A stretch of DNA of 64,000 bases from Panulirus ornatus (GCF_036320965.1 NC_092270.1:21864940-21928939), one strand, 5' to 3'; shown: positions 24,955 through 37,564, counted from the first letter of the stretch. Made by a program: numbers and translations. The notes: generated by a model from the letters alone, not told the origin.

Positions 24955-25060
24955 ACTGACTCCCACCTCACACCCACCTCACACCCACCTGACGCCCACC
25001 TGACGACCACCTCACGCCCACCTCACGCCCACCTCACGCCCACCTCACACCCATCCTCAC
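24955..25060 (+). repeat. 11-bp minisatellite (CACCTCACGCC)
   Basis: About nine units, with cac/gcc/gac variants and one cctgacg change. Confidence 0.88.
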
Positions 25061-25130
25061 ATCATCTCCAAAACTAACACGAAAAAATCTTTACCAGGTG
25101 TCTTGCATACAGGGCCAGGCTAACTCATAA

Positions 25131-25132
25131 CA

Positions 25133-25182
<50 letters not shown>

Positions 25183-25211
25183 GTCTGTCTGTCTGTCTGT
25201 TTGTCTGTCTG

Positions 25212-25273
<62 letters not shown>
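25131..25273. repeat. Compound (AC)n(TGTC)n(TC)n microsatellite
   Basis: AC units (25131-25180), tgtc tetranucleotides (25184-25210), then TC units (25214-25273) with almost no spacer. Confidence 0.97.
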
Positions 25274-25276
<3 letters not shown>

Positions 25277-25882
25277 CATTAAGAATTCAGTTTCTTCCTC
25301 CAAGATCTGGTACATATCTTCTGCCTCAACTTTAACGCAAGTGTCAATGAACATATATTTCTATACGTTCATCTTAGGTGAACATATGGATACCCCCATC
25401 TGAACGCCAGACATTAGAAGTTCTATTTCAAAGGACATATCAAAAGCACATTAGAAATCCTCTATAGTTTTGTCTTGATTTTAAGAATGCATTTTGATGA
25501 ATGGTCCAACTCCCTGGCACTCATTTATCATCTAATTTTGTGCGTAATGTTTATCCGTTATCATGTATACGCACAGATTCTTAATTATCTGATATTCATA
25601 TCAATATCATCTACATAAATTGTGATCTGCAATACTTACAAAGATCATGGAAGTCATGCAAATATATTTGACTTTCTTATTAACCATACACGACTCTGTT
25701 AGGCAGATCCTAACATAGATATATCATCTCCAGTATCGCTTGCTCATGATCCAACCATGAACGCTACGCTACATTCCAGTAATATGAAGACTTTTCCATG
25801 TTCCAGACCGCTGATTACAAAGTTATGATGTCACACATTAACTTTGAATAAATCTATTTTATATACATGTTTTGGACAATCA
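25274..25882. other. No recognisable gene; AT-rich
   Basis: No frames of note, no repeat family seen. Confidence 0.4.
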
Positions 25883-26038
25883 CATGTTTACCAAATGGCG
25901 TCCCAGCTTCGTCTCTTCGTTGTATATCAACTGACTGTTATATTTCTCTCTTGTGTCTCCCCTGATGATGTGATTATTACACGAAAGTGCACTTGGGAAC
26001 TTTTCGTGTTTCATTTTCCCCGTGGAATCATAGGAATG
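25883..26038 (+). mobile_element. PLE-derived terminal segment, copy C5
   Basis: Starts at catgtttaccaaatggcgtc, the same edge as C3 and C4, and ends near ggaatcataggaatgtt, short of the gatcacgcgc end. Same orientation as the coding PLE at 15955. Confidence 0.85.
25953..26000 (+). ncRNA. Hammerhead-ribozyme-like block, C5 (core intact)
   Basis: CTGATGA at 25962-25968, then TGTGATTATTACAC, GAAA at 25983-25986, GTGCACTT and GGGAAC. Core-identical to C4. The expected cleavage-site base is U. Confidence 0.65.
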
Positions 26039-26274
26039 TTTATATCATATTAAATTCCCTATTCTACTCGACCAACAGATTGTTATTTTAATAACGAATT
26101 CTGTTTCATAATGTTGCTTCCGTCGCATAACTTGCTAATGTTACGCAGATAAATCTGTGTTGTAAAATATATTGTTGACTGAGTCATGCATTTGGAAATG
26201 TGACAATTCAAAACGTTAACATTTATAAGTATATAATACACAGGTTCTCCAGTGATATTTTCTTACATCGTATA
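26039..26274. other. No recognisable gene
   Basis: AT-rich sequence between a PLE-derived copy and a family A fragment. Confidence 0.4.
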
Positions 26275-26299
26275 CACACACACACACACACACACACAT
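26275..26299. repeat. (AC)n microsatellite
   Basis: About 12 AC units, followed by a short ta-rich run. Confidence 0.95.
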
Positions 26300-26321
26300 A
26301 CTATATATATCATTATTATAT

Positions 26322-26458
26322 TATATTTTGTCGCTGTCTCCCGCGTTAGCGAGGTAGCGCAAGGAAACAGACGAAAGAATGGCCAAACCCACCCACATAC
26401 ACATGTATATACATACACTTCCACACACGCACATATACATACCAATACATTTCAACGT

Positions 26459-26465
<7 letters not shown>
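26322..26465 (-). mobile_element. LINE family A 3' end fragment
   Basis: Minus-strand copy of the tail: ttgtcgctgtctcccgcgtt and agcgaggtagcgcaaggaaa, then the TGTATATAC-rich untranslated region as at 29390-29460 reversed. The internal break point runs directly into (AT)n. Confidence 0.82.

Positions 26466-26544
<79 letters not shown>
26461..26544. repeat. (AT)n microsatellite, about 42 units
   Basis: Perfect AT array continuous with the family A fragment. Confidence 0.98.
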
Positions 26545-26547
<3 letters not shown>

Positions 26548-26703
26548 CGTATATAACGTATGCAGTTCACTTTAAGACCATCATGACGATGCAGACATGT
26601 GAGCCACGAGTTATGAAGCGTGACTCACAAATGTATGAGCACTTTCCTCAGTGACTTTGTGGCCTGGAGGCACTGGATCAAGTCCCCCTCTTCCAGGAAA
26701 CAT

Positions 26704-26741
<38 letters not shown>

Positions 26742-27077
26742 GCTGGAAAATGTAGCTACATAAACGCTTCAATAGATGGAAGGAGAACGTGAGAGAGGGA
26801 GGAAGGGAGGGTGAAACCCATGTTCGTTTCTCATATCAAAATATAAAAGTTTAATTTTGCCTCACGCCTGACGAGAATAGTACACATTTGTTACGTAACT
26901 ATTTGTCGTATTTAACAATATAAATTCAACTGTGTGTACGATAGTTTTAGTGTTATGTTGGTGACCTGGAATTTCAGCAGTGGTACAGTGGCGATAACAC
27001 TGAAGAGCAGTGATTATGTACTGCCTTGTACGAGGTCACCACTGTGAGGATAACAGTGCCACATTTGGGGAAAATTT
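26545..27077. other. No recognisable gene; one (GT)n
   Basis: (GT)n of about 17 units at 26705-26740. No gene evident. Confidence 0.45.
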
Positions 27078-27463
27078 TGAGTAACAGTGAGGCTTGTGAG
27101 TAACAGTGAGGCTTGTGAGTAACAGTGAGGCCTGTGAGTAACGCTGAGGCTTGTGAGTAACAGTGAGGCTTGTGAGTAACAGTGAGGCTTGTGAGTAACG
27201 CTGAGGCTTGTGAGTAACAGTGAGGCTTGTGAGTAACACTGAGGCTTGTGAGTAACAGTGAGGCTTGTGAGTAACAGTGAGGCTTGTGAGTAACAGTGAG
27301 GCTTGTGAGTAACGCTGAGGCTTGTGAGTAACTGTGAGGCTTGTGAGTAACAGTGAGGCTTGTGAGTAACAGTTAGGCTTGTGAGTAACAGTGAGGCTTG
27401 TGAGTAACGCTGAGGCTTGTGAGTAACAGAGAAGGTTGTGAGTAACGCTGAGGCTTGTGAGTA
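27078..27463 (-). repeat. 19-bp minisatellite, about 20 copies
   Basis: The unit is cagtgaggcttgtgagtaa, with cag/cgc/cac variants. The minus strand has no stops in the unit, giving a 143-codon frame with a 19-residue cycle. The plus strand is closed in every frame. Confidence 0.95.
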
Positions 27464-28330
27464 ACACAGATGTACCAGAGGTGGTCAGATGTTCACAGAA
27501 ACTGGCTGTGGCACAGAATTACATAGCTATGTGTGTACCAGAGATGGTGGAGTGGTGACGGAAACTGGTTGTGGCACAGAATTCGAAAAGTGAGTTAACA
27601 TGTTAGGGTCGGGTTTTGCCAGTGTGGAGGCAGCGTGTAAGGTGATGCCTGACACACATCCTGTGTGTGAGGAAAAGGATTAGATCCTTCGTAGAGTAGG
27701 AGGCAAAAGGATGACTTGCTGTGGGGCTCTGAGGCCCCCCCCCCCCCCCCGAGACCAAGATATCCACCTGGGGATGAAGACGTGGGCTGTCGTGGTCCTC
27801 ATAGACTCACAGACAAGTCTATAAATGAGGGTTCATGAGGAAAGATAAACTGTGAACAGGGAGCAAGTTTAGAATGCGTTTAAGACAGGACACTGGATAT
27901 GGTATATCAGGCAGCGTGTGCTGGAAGCTAAACTGACCGACATCACATAGACATATAGACATTGTTATTTAGATTAGATGGTCTTGGACTATCTGAAGAG
28001 AGGATAAGAAGTTACTTAGTAACACACAGTCCAAACACCCGAGAATTGAAGTTAACATGTAGTTATTATAACCTAAGTCGAATCATCTGTATTGAGAAAT
28101 GTCTGGACACCTCATCACCTCAGTCAGCAGAATGTGTATGAATTTATATAGTATTACATTCACAGTAAATGTACGAAGTAAACTTTACGTATACCTTATA
28201 GGTACTTTCATGATAATGGATCACTAACACAGATTCATAAAATAGTTATATACCTATATAATAGCAATGTGTCATCTATACTTACAATATCACATCAAGA
28301 AGACAAATGGGAAAATCGGTGAAGGGGGCA
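27464..28330. other. No recognisable gene; C16 tract
   Basis: A C16 homopolymer lies at 27735-27750. A tandem pair of about 90 bp (accagaggtggtcagatg near 27473 and accagagatggtggagtg near 27538) shares aaactggytgtggcacagaa. Nothing else was identified. Confidence 0.45.
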
Positions 28331-29070
28331 AATGGGGAGGTAATAAGAGGTAGTGAAGTGAGAAGGAGATGGAGCGAGTATTTTGAAGGTTTGTTGAATG
28401 TGTTAGATGATAGAGTGGCAGATGTAGGGTGTTTTGGAGGAAGTGAAGTGTTTTAGATATCTGGGAATGGATTTAGCAGCGGATGGAACCATGGAAGCGG
28501 AAGTGAATCACAGGGAGGGGAGAGGGCGAAGGTTCTGGGAACGTTGAAAAATGTGAGGAAGGCGAGAACGTTATCTCGGAAAGCAAAAATGGGTATGTTT
28601 GAAGGAATAGTGGTTCCAACAATGTTATATGGTTGTGATGCGTGGGTTATAGAGAGGGTTGTGCAGAGGAGGGTGGATGTGCTGGAAATGAGATGTTTGA
28701 GGACAATATGTGGTGGGAGGTGGTTTGATCGAGTAAGTAATGAAAGGGTAAGCGAGATGTGTGGTAATAAAAAGAGTGTGATTGAGGGAGCAGAAGAGGG
28801 TGTTTTGAAATGGTTTGGTCACATAGGAGAATGAGTGAGGAAAGATTGACAAAGAGGATATATGTGTCAGAGGTGGAGGGAACAAGAAGAAGTGGGAGAC
28901 CAAACTGGAGGTGGAAAGATGGAGTGAAAAAGATTTTGAGTGATCGGGGCCTGAACATGCAAGAGAGTGAAAGGCGTTCAAGGAATAGAGTGAATTGGAA
29001 CGATGTGGTATACCGGGGGTCGACGTGCTATCAATGGATTGAACCAGGGCATGTGAAGCGTCTGGGGTAA
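28331..29070 (+). pseudogene. LINE reverse transcriptase remnant, RT core deleted
   Basis: The first frame reads NGEVIRGSEVRRRWSEYFEG then LLNVLDDRVADVG, the linker usually found just before the RT fingers. After only about 30 bp it meets KCFRYLGMDLAADGTMEAEV, which normally lies after the YADD palm motif, so the catalytic core is missing. A frame change near 28520 leads to LGTLKNVRKARTLSRKAKMG, MLYGCDAWV and VLEMRCLRTICGGRWFDRVS. A second near 28832 leads to MSEERLTKRIYVSEVEGTRR and GRPNWRWKDGVKKILSDRGL. Those motifs are typical LINE C-terminal sequence. The frame ends at a TAA near 29068. Confidence 0.85.
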
Positions 29071-29470
29071 ACCATGGAAAGTTTTGTGGGGCCTGGATGT
29101 GGAAAGGGAGCTGTGATTTCGGTGCATTATACATGACAGCTAGAAACTGAGTGTGAACGAATGTGGCCTTTGTTGTCTTTTCCTAGCACTACCTCGCGCG
29201 CATGCGGGGGAAGGGGGTTGTCATTTCATGTGTGGCGGTGTGGCGATGGGAATGAATAAAGGCAGCAAGTATGAATTATGTACATGTGTATATATGTGTA
29301 TGTCTATGTATGTATATGTATATGTATACGTTAAAATGTATAGGTGTGTATATGTGCGTGTGTGGACGTGTATGTATATACATGTGTATGTGGGTGGGTT
29401 GGGCCATTCTTTCATCTGTTTCCTTGCGCTGCCTCGCTAACGCGGGAGACAGCGACAAAGTATAACATAA
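28331..29470 (+). mobile_element. LINE family A, internally deleted copy with 3' UTR
   Basis: Coding remnant 28331-29070 followed by about 400 bp of untranslated tail. The tail has in order gtggaaagggagctgtg, gtgtgaacgaatgtggcc, tgtatatg-rich sequence and gctgcctcgctaacgcggga. The same tail recurs on both strands elsewhere in the window. The protein part resembles the C-terminal half of a non-LTR retrotransposon polyprotein of the RTE/CR1/Jockey group. The exact clade cannot be set without the missing RT core. Confidence 0.85.
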
Positions 29471-30754
29471 TAGATATATACACCAGAGGTGTCCATGGCC
29501 TTATTGACTGGCCCGGAACATGGCCTTGTTGACTAGCCCACTGATCCTACAAGGAACTGCTAAGTTACTTTTCTCTTGCCATCCCACTTACCTCAGCCTT
29601 ACCTCCTTAGACTCACATTACTTCGACGGCCGATCAGAAGCGACTACGTACCTCACACACCGTCACCTGAAAGCATTTGGTAAAGTGAATTATGATGGTA
29701 TAGAGTGTCTGCATCCAGTGCATTACCAGGTCGGTCTAGGCCCCGCGTGCGTGATGCAGGGAAAGTGTTCTTCCTCGTGTACCCATCACTTCTCGCCGAC
29801 ACATGTTTATTTGATTCATATTCTCAGGATGCCATGGAGGCTTCTCACATAGCTGGTGACGGAGAGAATATTTTTCTCTCGATCGTGAGATGAACTAGAA
29901 TGCAAGCAGCTGATGGACAGCTGAAACAAAGTGAACTAGAACACAAGACGAAGGTAGTCATATATAAGGCAAGGAGTTAGTAGGGGTCGAGAGATAAGAG
30001 ACTCCAGGGGAAAACCTGAAAGAGAGATTGTCTTCTGTGAGGATCTGAGAGACAGACAGACAAGGAGGCCAGGAAACAGATAAACAAGAAGATGAACTTG
30101 TTAACTTAGTGCTGACGTCAGAACGTAAGTAGCTGAGGGTAAAGTTACGACAACTTAACAACTCACCAACAACTTAACAACTTGCCAACAACTTAACAAC
30201 TTGCCACCAGCTTGGCCAGACTGTGCGAATCCCTCGACCAAATTGTGTTTTCGCTACAAGAAAATCACATCAACACATTTAATTTTTTACATAAGTCTTA
30301 GCTGAAATAAAGTCATAGGCTTTTAAATAACTTACACGATTCTGTAAATCAAAGTCTGTAAACATGATAATGTAAACCAAAGGATATAAATCCTCCTTGG
30401 TAATGTTTTACAAGTTCAAAGACAGAACTTGATAAAGTTTTACGACACAATAAAGTTAGATGACTCTGTGTTTCATCGTATAAGTTTGCGTGTAAGTTTA
30501 CGTATAACATCTAATTCTTGGCATTAGTTTACGGATTTGTGGGAATTTAAAATTCATGAAATTAATTCTGCCTCAACCAGACAAATGGTAAGTTGGTACC
30601 CCTCTCCCCACGTCTGCAGCGACGCTGTTGCAAGTTTCTCTTCGTCTAACTTCTTGTTCTGATTTTTCAGGTTTCTTAAATCCACCGTACGTGGGCGTCT
30701 GGGGATGAGCAGTTACTAACGAGAACAAACTAACAGTGTCCTCCCCCCCCATCT
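29471..30754. other. No recognisable gene
   Basis: About 1.3 kb of mostly unique sequence. Open frames reach 110 codons without motifs. There is a short repeat aacaacttaacaacttgcca at 30160-30205. Confidence 0.4.
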
Positions 30755-31132
30755 AACAATGGCTCAAACAAACTAACAATGTCCCCCCCTCCCTCACCTA
30801 ACAATGGCTCAAACAAACTAACAATGTCCCCCCCTCCCTCACCTAACAATGGCTCAAACAAACTAACAATGTCCCCCCCTCCCTCACCTAACAATGGCTC
30901 AAACAAACTAACAATGTCCCCCCCTCCCTCACCTAACAATGGCTCAAACAAACTAACAATGTCCCCCCCTCCCTCACCTAACAATGGCTCAAACAAACTA
31001 ACAACGTCCCCCCCTCCCTCACCTAACAATGGCTCAAACAAACTAACAATGTCCCCCCCTCCCTCACCTAACAATGGCTCAAACAAACTAACAACGTCCC
31101 CCCCTCCCTCACCTAACAATGGCTCAAACAAA
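30755..31132. repeat. 45-bp minisatellite, about 8.5 copies
   Basis: Each unit has taacaatggctcaaacaaac, then taacaatgtccccccctccc and tcacc. Nearly perfect homogeneity (aatg/aacg changes only). 45 is a multiple of 3, so frames of 130-153 codons are open on both strands. Confidence 0.97.
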
Positions 31133-31423
31133 TGGCCAAAGCCTTTGGCATTAATGACGAGTTTGTCTTGATCATCCGGACACAAAGGCAATATTTGCCA
31201 TTTACCTTCAGGTCAACAAATACTCAAATTACATGTACTTGTATACAGGTAGCCATGGTGCGTCGTGACAATATGTGCCACATATATGTAAGTTCATAAC
31301 ACATAATTTGAACGTTTTTTTGAACTAAATCCAGGTTCTGAGTCCAGATATCTGAGATGTTGTTCAAGATGAACAATGAGCCCATCTCTGTTTGAAATCG
31401 AGTTTGGACTCGTTTGCATGGCA
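31133..31423. other. No recognisable gene
   Basis: Unique sequence. No feature was identified. Confidence 0.35.
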
Positions 31424-31725
31424 GGGGAGGAGTCTGGCCACCCTGGCCATGATGGTGGCCAGGCTAGTGGCCAGGCTGGGGGAGTCTGGCCACCCTGGCC
31501 ATGCTGGTGCCCAGGCTGAGGGAGTCTGGCCACCCTGGCCATGATGGTGGCCAGGCTAGTGGCCAGGCTGAGGGAGTCTGGCCACCCTGGCCATGATGGT
31601 GGCCAGGCTAGTGGCCAGGCTGGGGGAGTCTGGCCACCCTGGCCATGATGGTGGCCAGGCTGGGGGAGTCTGGCCACCCTAGCCAGGCTAGTGGCCAGGT
31701 TGGTGGAGTGTGGCCCACCTGGGTT
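31424..31725 (-). repeat. GGCCA-rich minisatellite, variable ~20-72 bp units
   Basis: Blocks of gagtctggccaccctggcca, tgatggtggccaggct and agtggccaggctg combine in varying order, giving higher-order units. A 187-codon minus-strand frame is a by-product. Confidence 0.85.
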
Positions 31726-31753
31726 TGATGATGGTGACCAGATAAAGAGGTGA

Positions 31754-31844
31754 AGGTACAGGAGTACAAGGTACAGAAGCCGACGGTACAAGGTACAGAA
31801 GCCGACGGTAATACAAGGTACAGGAGACGGTGGGGGGGGGGGGG
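31754..31844. repeat. ~23-bp triplicate and G13 tract
   Basis: acaaggtacagaagccgacg occurs twice and acaaggtacaggagacgg once. A run of 13 G follows at 31832-31844. Confidence 0.8.
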
Positions 31845-32159
31845 TTGTTAAGCCCATTATGAGAGTGTTGTTGTATCGTTACTGGTCCTTACAGTTGTTA
31901 CAGACCCGGGCAAGTAATTTGCATAAGCTGTACACCAGAAATGAAAGTTACGGGTTACAAAGGTATGGAAATAAGTGCCTGCCTGCCTCCCCACCTCCCC
32001 CACTTCTCCCCCCACCTCAATCTTATCAGTTGAAGCGGTGGCGTAGAAAGTTAGGTTAGATTGTAGAGGGGGATACGCATCCAGGGGGGCGTAGGAGGGG
32101 GGGGGGAATGCTAAATATCATTGTTCTTTGAAGTTTACCAAAAACGAAAGAGGGGGAAG

Positions 32160-32163
<4 letters not shown>
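31845..32163. other. No recognisable gene; short G run
   Basis: G-rich stretch near 32096-32106. No gene was seen. Confidence 0.35.

Positions 32164-32241
<78 letters not shown>
32164..32241. repeat. (TC)n microsatellite, about 39 units
   Basis: Perfect TC dinucleotides. Confidence 0.98.
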
Positions 32242-32248
<7 letters not shown>

Positions 32249-32523
32249 CCCCCCTTCCCTCCCCAGCACACAAAACACCCCCTTTATCTAGACAAGGAAA
32301 ATGGTGGGACCTTATTCACAGGAGAGACTCCCGTAATCTGAGTTTTAACTTTGGGATTTGTTGTGCATAATCTTCTTACGTACAGCGCTCAATATGTTCC
32401 GCAATTGTAGAGGTGCCACAGGGAAATAGAAAAACCTTTTAAAAAACCAGTGGAATCTAGTGTGTATTTCTGCATGTATGAACTTTGTTGACCCGCGATT
32501 TAACATATTGGACCCTTGTTTGT

Positions 32524-32538
32524 TTGTGTGTGTGTGTG

Positions 32539-32579
<41 letters not shown>
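32524..32579. repeat. (GT)n microsatellite
   Basis: About 28 GT units with one GC interruption near 32545. Confidence 0.97.
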
Positions 32580-33027
<448 letters not shown>

Positions 33028-33028
33028 G

Positions 33029-33182
33029 GGAATGTATATTGTATATAAATAGCAGGACCAGACTATTTTGATGTAGAATTATACGAGCTATTTATATGCC
33101 AGCTAATGACTTCCTATTTAGGAAATGTATATTGTATATAAATAACAGGACCAATGCGAAGTCCTTTGACTTGGTCCTGCTG
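33029..33182. repeat. 32-bp direct repeat pair with inverted third copy
   Basis: ggaatgtatattgtatataa and atagcaggacca (33029-33060) recur at 33121-33153 with two changes. The end caggaccaa is inverted as ttggtcctg at 33172. A small terminal-repeat element is possible, but its class is unknown. Confidence 0.65.
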
Positions 33183-33646
<464 letters not shown>

Positions 33647-33870
33647 GAAAGCGAAGGCAGGTACATTTTACGACACAGTCAAATAGCTGAATGATCAGAC
33701 GGGTTAGGAAAGAAAAATGAAATGTTCTTTAATGCAGATAAATGTAGTTACTGGTGTGAACATCAGAGAAAACGAAGTCGGAATATGTGATGATGGAGAT
33801 TATTCTCGAGAGCACACATAGCCAGTAAGGTATATATACATTATCATATGAAATAACGTAGTGTCCTCGT

Positions 33871-33930
<60 letters not shown>
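33871..33930. repeat. (GT)n microsatellite
   Basis: About 30 perfect GT units. Confidence 0.98.
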
Positions 33931-33933
<3 letters not shown>

Positions 33934-34645
33934 AGTGATCAAAAAAATATATTGGGCTTTGAGGATCACTTGAAGCATTGGAGGTTCAGACGGAGGGAAG
34001 CTGTGATGTCTAATGAAAACGTGGAGTGAGATGATCATGTTTAGAAAATGGGGTGTAGTTTTTTGGGTTCCCTCGCTGAGTCAGAGATACAGACAAGCTA
34101 TAATCTATGGAGAATCTTATGGAAATAAGTTCTTATTTACACAGAACATTGACTAAAGACAGAACCATTACCTTAACGAGCTTGTGGCCAGACTCACAGA
34201 TGAAGCATTCACAATAAGGCTTAAGAAACACATAGTAGATCATGATATGATTTAACTCAATTCATCCAGTCTGGAACAGACTCACACCATACATCTAATG
34301 GCATCATCATCTTCACTATATGCATAATCATTCGTCCGTGAGCACTACGCGCATTTTTTTGTCTTTTGACCCAGGTTGCTGTCTGTTCACACTCCCTCAA
34401 CCACACGTTGGCTGCTGGCTTTAACTCCACATACAATTCATAACACTTAATAACATGGAACTCACACAACTTATTCTTCGTGACTCTAGATTTCCCTACG
34501 GTGAGCACTACGCGCTAGCCCTGCCCTTTTGGCAAAGTAGCATCATTAACACCTACTGCTACTACCACCACTACCACAGTCTCGAGCGAAATATGCTAAC
34601 AATGAACCCTCGAATCCTTATTATGTGACGTTGCTAATCTTCCCC

Positions 34646-34649
<4 letters not shown>
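33931..34649. other. No recognisable gene
   Basis: An 83-codon minus-strand frame (34257-34508) shows no motif. The words gtgagcactacgcg occur twice (34338, 34501). Confidence 0.35.

Positions 34650-34693
<44 letters not shown>
34650..34693. repeat. (GT)n microsatellite
   Basis: About 21 perfect GT units. Confidence 0.97.
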
Positions 34694-35395
34694 CAGTAAC
34701 GAGGAAACATGACGAAGGAGAACTGGAGTCATTATACCCCCTCTGACCTACTAATCATCCAGTAACTTAATGACAGACAAGGAGCTAATCATTGGCAAAT
34801 TAAAGGCATGACGCTAGGGTGGAAAGCCTCCACTCTCTTCAACACCATTAGGTCAGACACATTTCCCACCTGATATTCATATAACACCTGGCTCACGATA
34901 TGGTAATAGTCCTTCAACAACCTGATATATATTTACTGTAACTGTATTTTGTACCGGCGATAGGAAATACAGCTACTTGTTATAGGTAAACATTGGAGGT
35001 ATTAATCCTTGATCTGGGGTCATGATGGTGTGGTGTCTACCACAATGATTCTGTCTCATGTCTTACTGTGTGGCTAAGACCATGACTCAATCTACCACAT
35101 GTAAACACCAGTGGTGGTAGTGGTGGTATACCACAGTAGAGTCTACCGCACAACACGTACAACCACATCCTAACCAGGGTTCCCATTCGTACAAAATCCC
35201 TCTTGTTAAGTAGTGAGGATTTTGACCCCCAGTAACTAATTTTCTGATATATCTCAACCCTCCAGGGAAAGAGTTTCTCCTCGGATATCATACAACACAT
35301 CACCTGTTGCTAATGAATGACATCATTGCTGTTGCAACAGAACATATGAGGTATGGACGAGGAAATGGCATTAGCAAAACTGATGTTTTCAGAAG
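34694..35395. other. No recognisable gene
   Basis: Unique sequence. A minus-strand frame of 88 codons has no recognisable domain. Confidence 0.35.
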
Positions 35396-35606
<211 letters not shown>

Positions 35607-35639
35607 CCAGTAATCTAGTAACACACTAACAGTACTCTG

Positions 35640-35640
35640 T

Positions 35641-35677
<37 letters not shown>

Positions 35678-35692
35678 AGACACACGCACCCT
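35640..35692. repeat. (CA)n microsatellite, imperfect end
   Basis: About 15 CA units followed by cgcacacagagacacacgca. Confidence 0.93.
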
Positions 35693-35929
35693 TCACACCA
35701 CAGTACTGGTCAATAGGGAGATTTGCCACCCTACCCTCCCACTTACTCTCCCTTGCTCAGCCAGCTGTGCACTTCCCATAGCTTAACGCCCTCATCTGTC
35801 CGCTCGTTGACGCCATCTGCCACACATCGACCAGTTTGCCGCACACTAAACTTAATTTCGAGTGTTAATATGAACAGTGAAGGCTCCCGCTCCCCAGCAC
35901 TCACAAGTTAGCGAGAGATTCTTCTCGTA

Positions 35930-36050
35930 TGGAGAAGATTGTGTTGAAGAAGGTTATGCGGGAGAAACCTATGTTGGAGAAGCGTGTGTTGAAGAAGACT
36001 GCGTGGGAGAAACTTATGTTGGAGAAGCGCGTGTTCCAAGGTCTCCTCCT
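35930..36050 (+). repeat. ~51-bp imperfect duplication before the 27-bp array
   Basis: gagaagattgtgttgaagaa, gggagaaacctatgttggag and aagcgtgtgttgaagaagac are partly repeated as gggagaaacttatgttggag and aagcgcgtgtt. It lies in frame with the downstream array but has independent repeat structure. Confidence 0.6.
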
Positions 36051-36058
36051 GCGTCTAG

Positions 36059-37122
36059 CGAGGGTCTTCTCCCTGGGTCTGGCTAGGGAGGTCTTCTCCC
36101 TGGGTCTGGCCAGGGAGGTCCTCTCCTTGGGTCTGGCTAGGGAGGTCTTCTCCCTGAGTCTGGCTAGGGAGGTCTTCTCCCTGAGTCTGGCTAGGGAGGT
36201 CCTCTCCTTGGGTCTGGCTAGGGAGGTCTTCTCCCTGGGTCTGGCCAGGGAGGTCCTCTCCCTGGGTCTGGCTAGGGAGGTCTTCTCCCTGAGTCTGGCT
36301 AGGGAGGTCCTCTCCCTGGATCTGGCTAGGGAGGTCCTCTCCTTGGGTCTGGCTAGGGAGGTCTTCTCCCTGGGTCTGGCTAGGGAGGTCTTCTCCCTGG
36401 GTCTGGCTAGGGAGGTCCTCTCCCTGGGTCTGGCTAGGGAGGTCCTCTCCTTGGGTCTGGCTAGGGAGGTCTTCTCCCTGGGTCTGGCTAGGGAGGTCTT
36501 CTCCCTGGGTCTGGCTAGGGAGGTCCTCTCCCTGGGTCTGGCTAGGGAGGTCTTCTCCCTGAGTCTGGCTAGGGAGGTCCTCTCCCTGGGTCTGGCTAGG
36601 GAGGTCTTCTCCCTGGGTCTGGCTAGGGAGGTCCTCTCCCTGGGTCTGGCTAGGGAGGTCCTCTCCTTGGGTCTGGCTAGGGAGGTCTTCTCCCTGGGTC
36701 TGGCTAGGGAGGTCTTCTCCCTGGGTCTGGCTAGGGAGGTCCTCTCCCTGGGTCTGGCTAGGGAGGTCTTCTCCCTGAGTCTGGCTAGGGAGGTCCTCTC
36801 CCTGGGTCTGGCTAGGGAGGTCTTCTCCCTGGGTCTGGCTAGGGAGGTCCTCTCCCTGGGTCTGGCTAGGGAGGTCCTCTCCTTGGGTCTGGCTAGGGAG
36901 GTCTTCTCCCTGGGTCTGGCTAGGGAGGTCTTCTCCCTGGGTCTGGCTAGGGAGGTCCTCTCCCTGGGTCTGGCTAGGGAGGTCTTCTCCCTGAGTCTGG
37001 CTAGGGAGGTCCTCTCCCTGGGTCTGGCTAGGGAGGTCTTCTCCCTGGGTCTGGCTAGGGAGGTCTTCTCCCTGGGTCTGGCTAGGGAGGTCTTCTCCCT
37101 GGGTCTGGCTAGGGAGGTCTAT
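36059..37122 (+). repeat. 27-bp minisatellite with 216-bp higher-order repeat
   Basis: About 39 units of 27 bp (ggtctggctagggaggtctt plus ctccctg), each encoding nine residues (GLAREVFSL) in a 436-codon open frame at 35929-37239. Variants recur in a fixed order. The rare ctctccttgg variant stands at 36445, 36661 and 36877, exactly 216 bp (8 units) apart, and the F/L and G/S pattern between them is identical. This marks duplication of 8-unit blocks. Variants include many replacement changes (F/L, G/S, G/D). With no flanking domain, start context or splice signals, I do not call a protein. Confidence 0.95.
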
Positions 37123-37560
37123 CTCTGCTTCTCGTTATGTAAAGTTAGTTGGCGCTCTGTTCTGGGAGCTCCCCCACTTTTACTGGCCATTTTTGTTCCA
37201 ACTTTGGGCATAATTCACCTCAAGATAACTTACATATAAATACTAGTCAGGTCAGTATAAATAGTTCCATAACTCAGGTGCTGTTTGGGTACTTCCTTGG
37301 CCCACCCGGAGATAAACGGGTCTGTCCACGTCGTTAAGGGAATGGAATTGTCATATGATATCTAGGATTTCTTGCATCTTAATATATATATATTTTTCTA
37401 CTACAATTAACCAGGTCACTGAAAACAGTTCCTTCAGTGTATACAAAGTCTATTTTGTCTCTTATGTATAACTGTTGTTGTCTCCATGTATAACTGTTGT
37501 TGTTGTTGTTGTTTGACATAAGATTTAGAATCGTTAGCAGAAAACTTTGATAACTGAACC
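37123..37560. other. No recognisable gene; small (GTT)n
   Basis: (GTT)n of about six units at 37494-37513. No gene was seen. Confidence 0.4.
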
Positions 37561-37564
37561 TCTA

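Noticed and set aside
35929..37239. 436-codon frame with nine-residue repeats as a structural protein gene
   Set aside because: It is entirely explained by the 27-bp minisatellite. Variants are mostly replacement changes, and there is no signal peptide, flanking domain or splice evidence.
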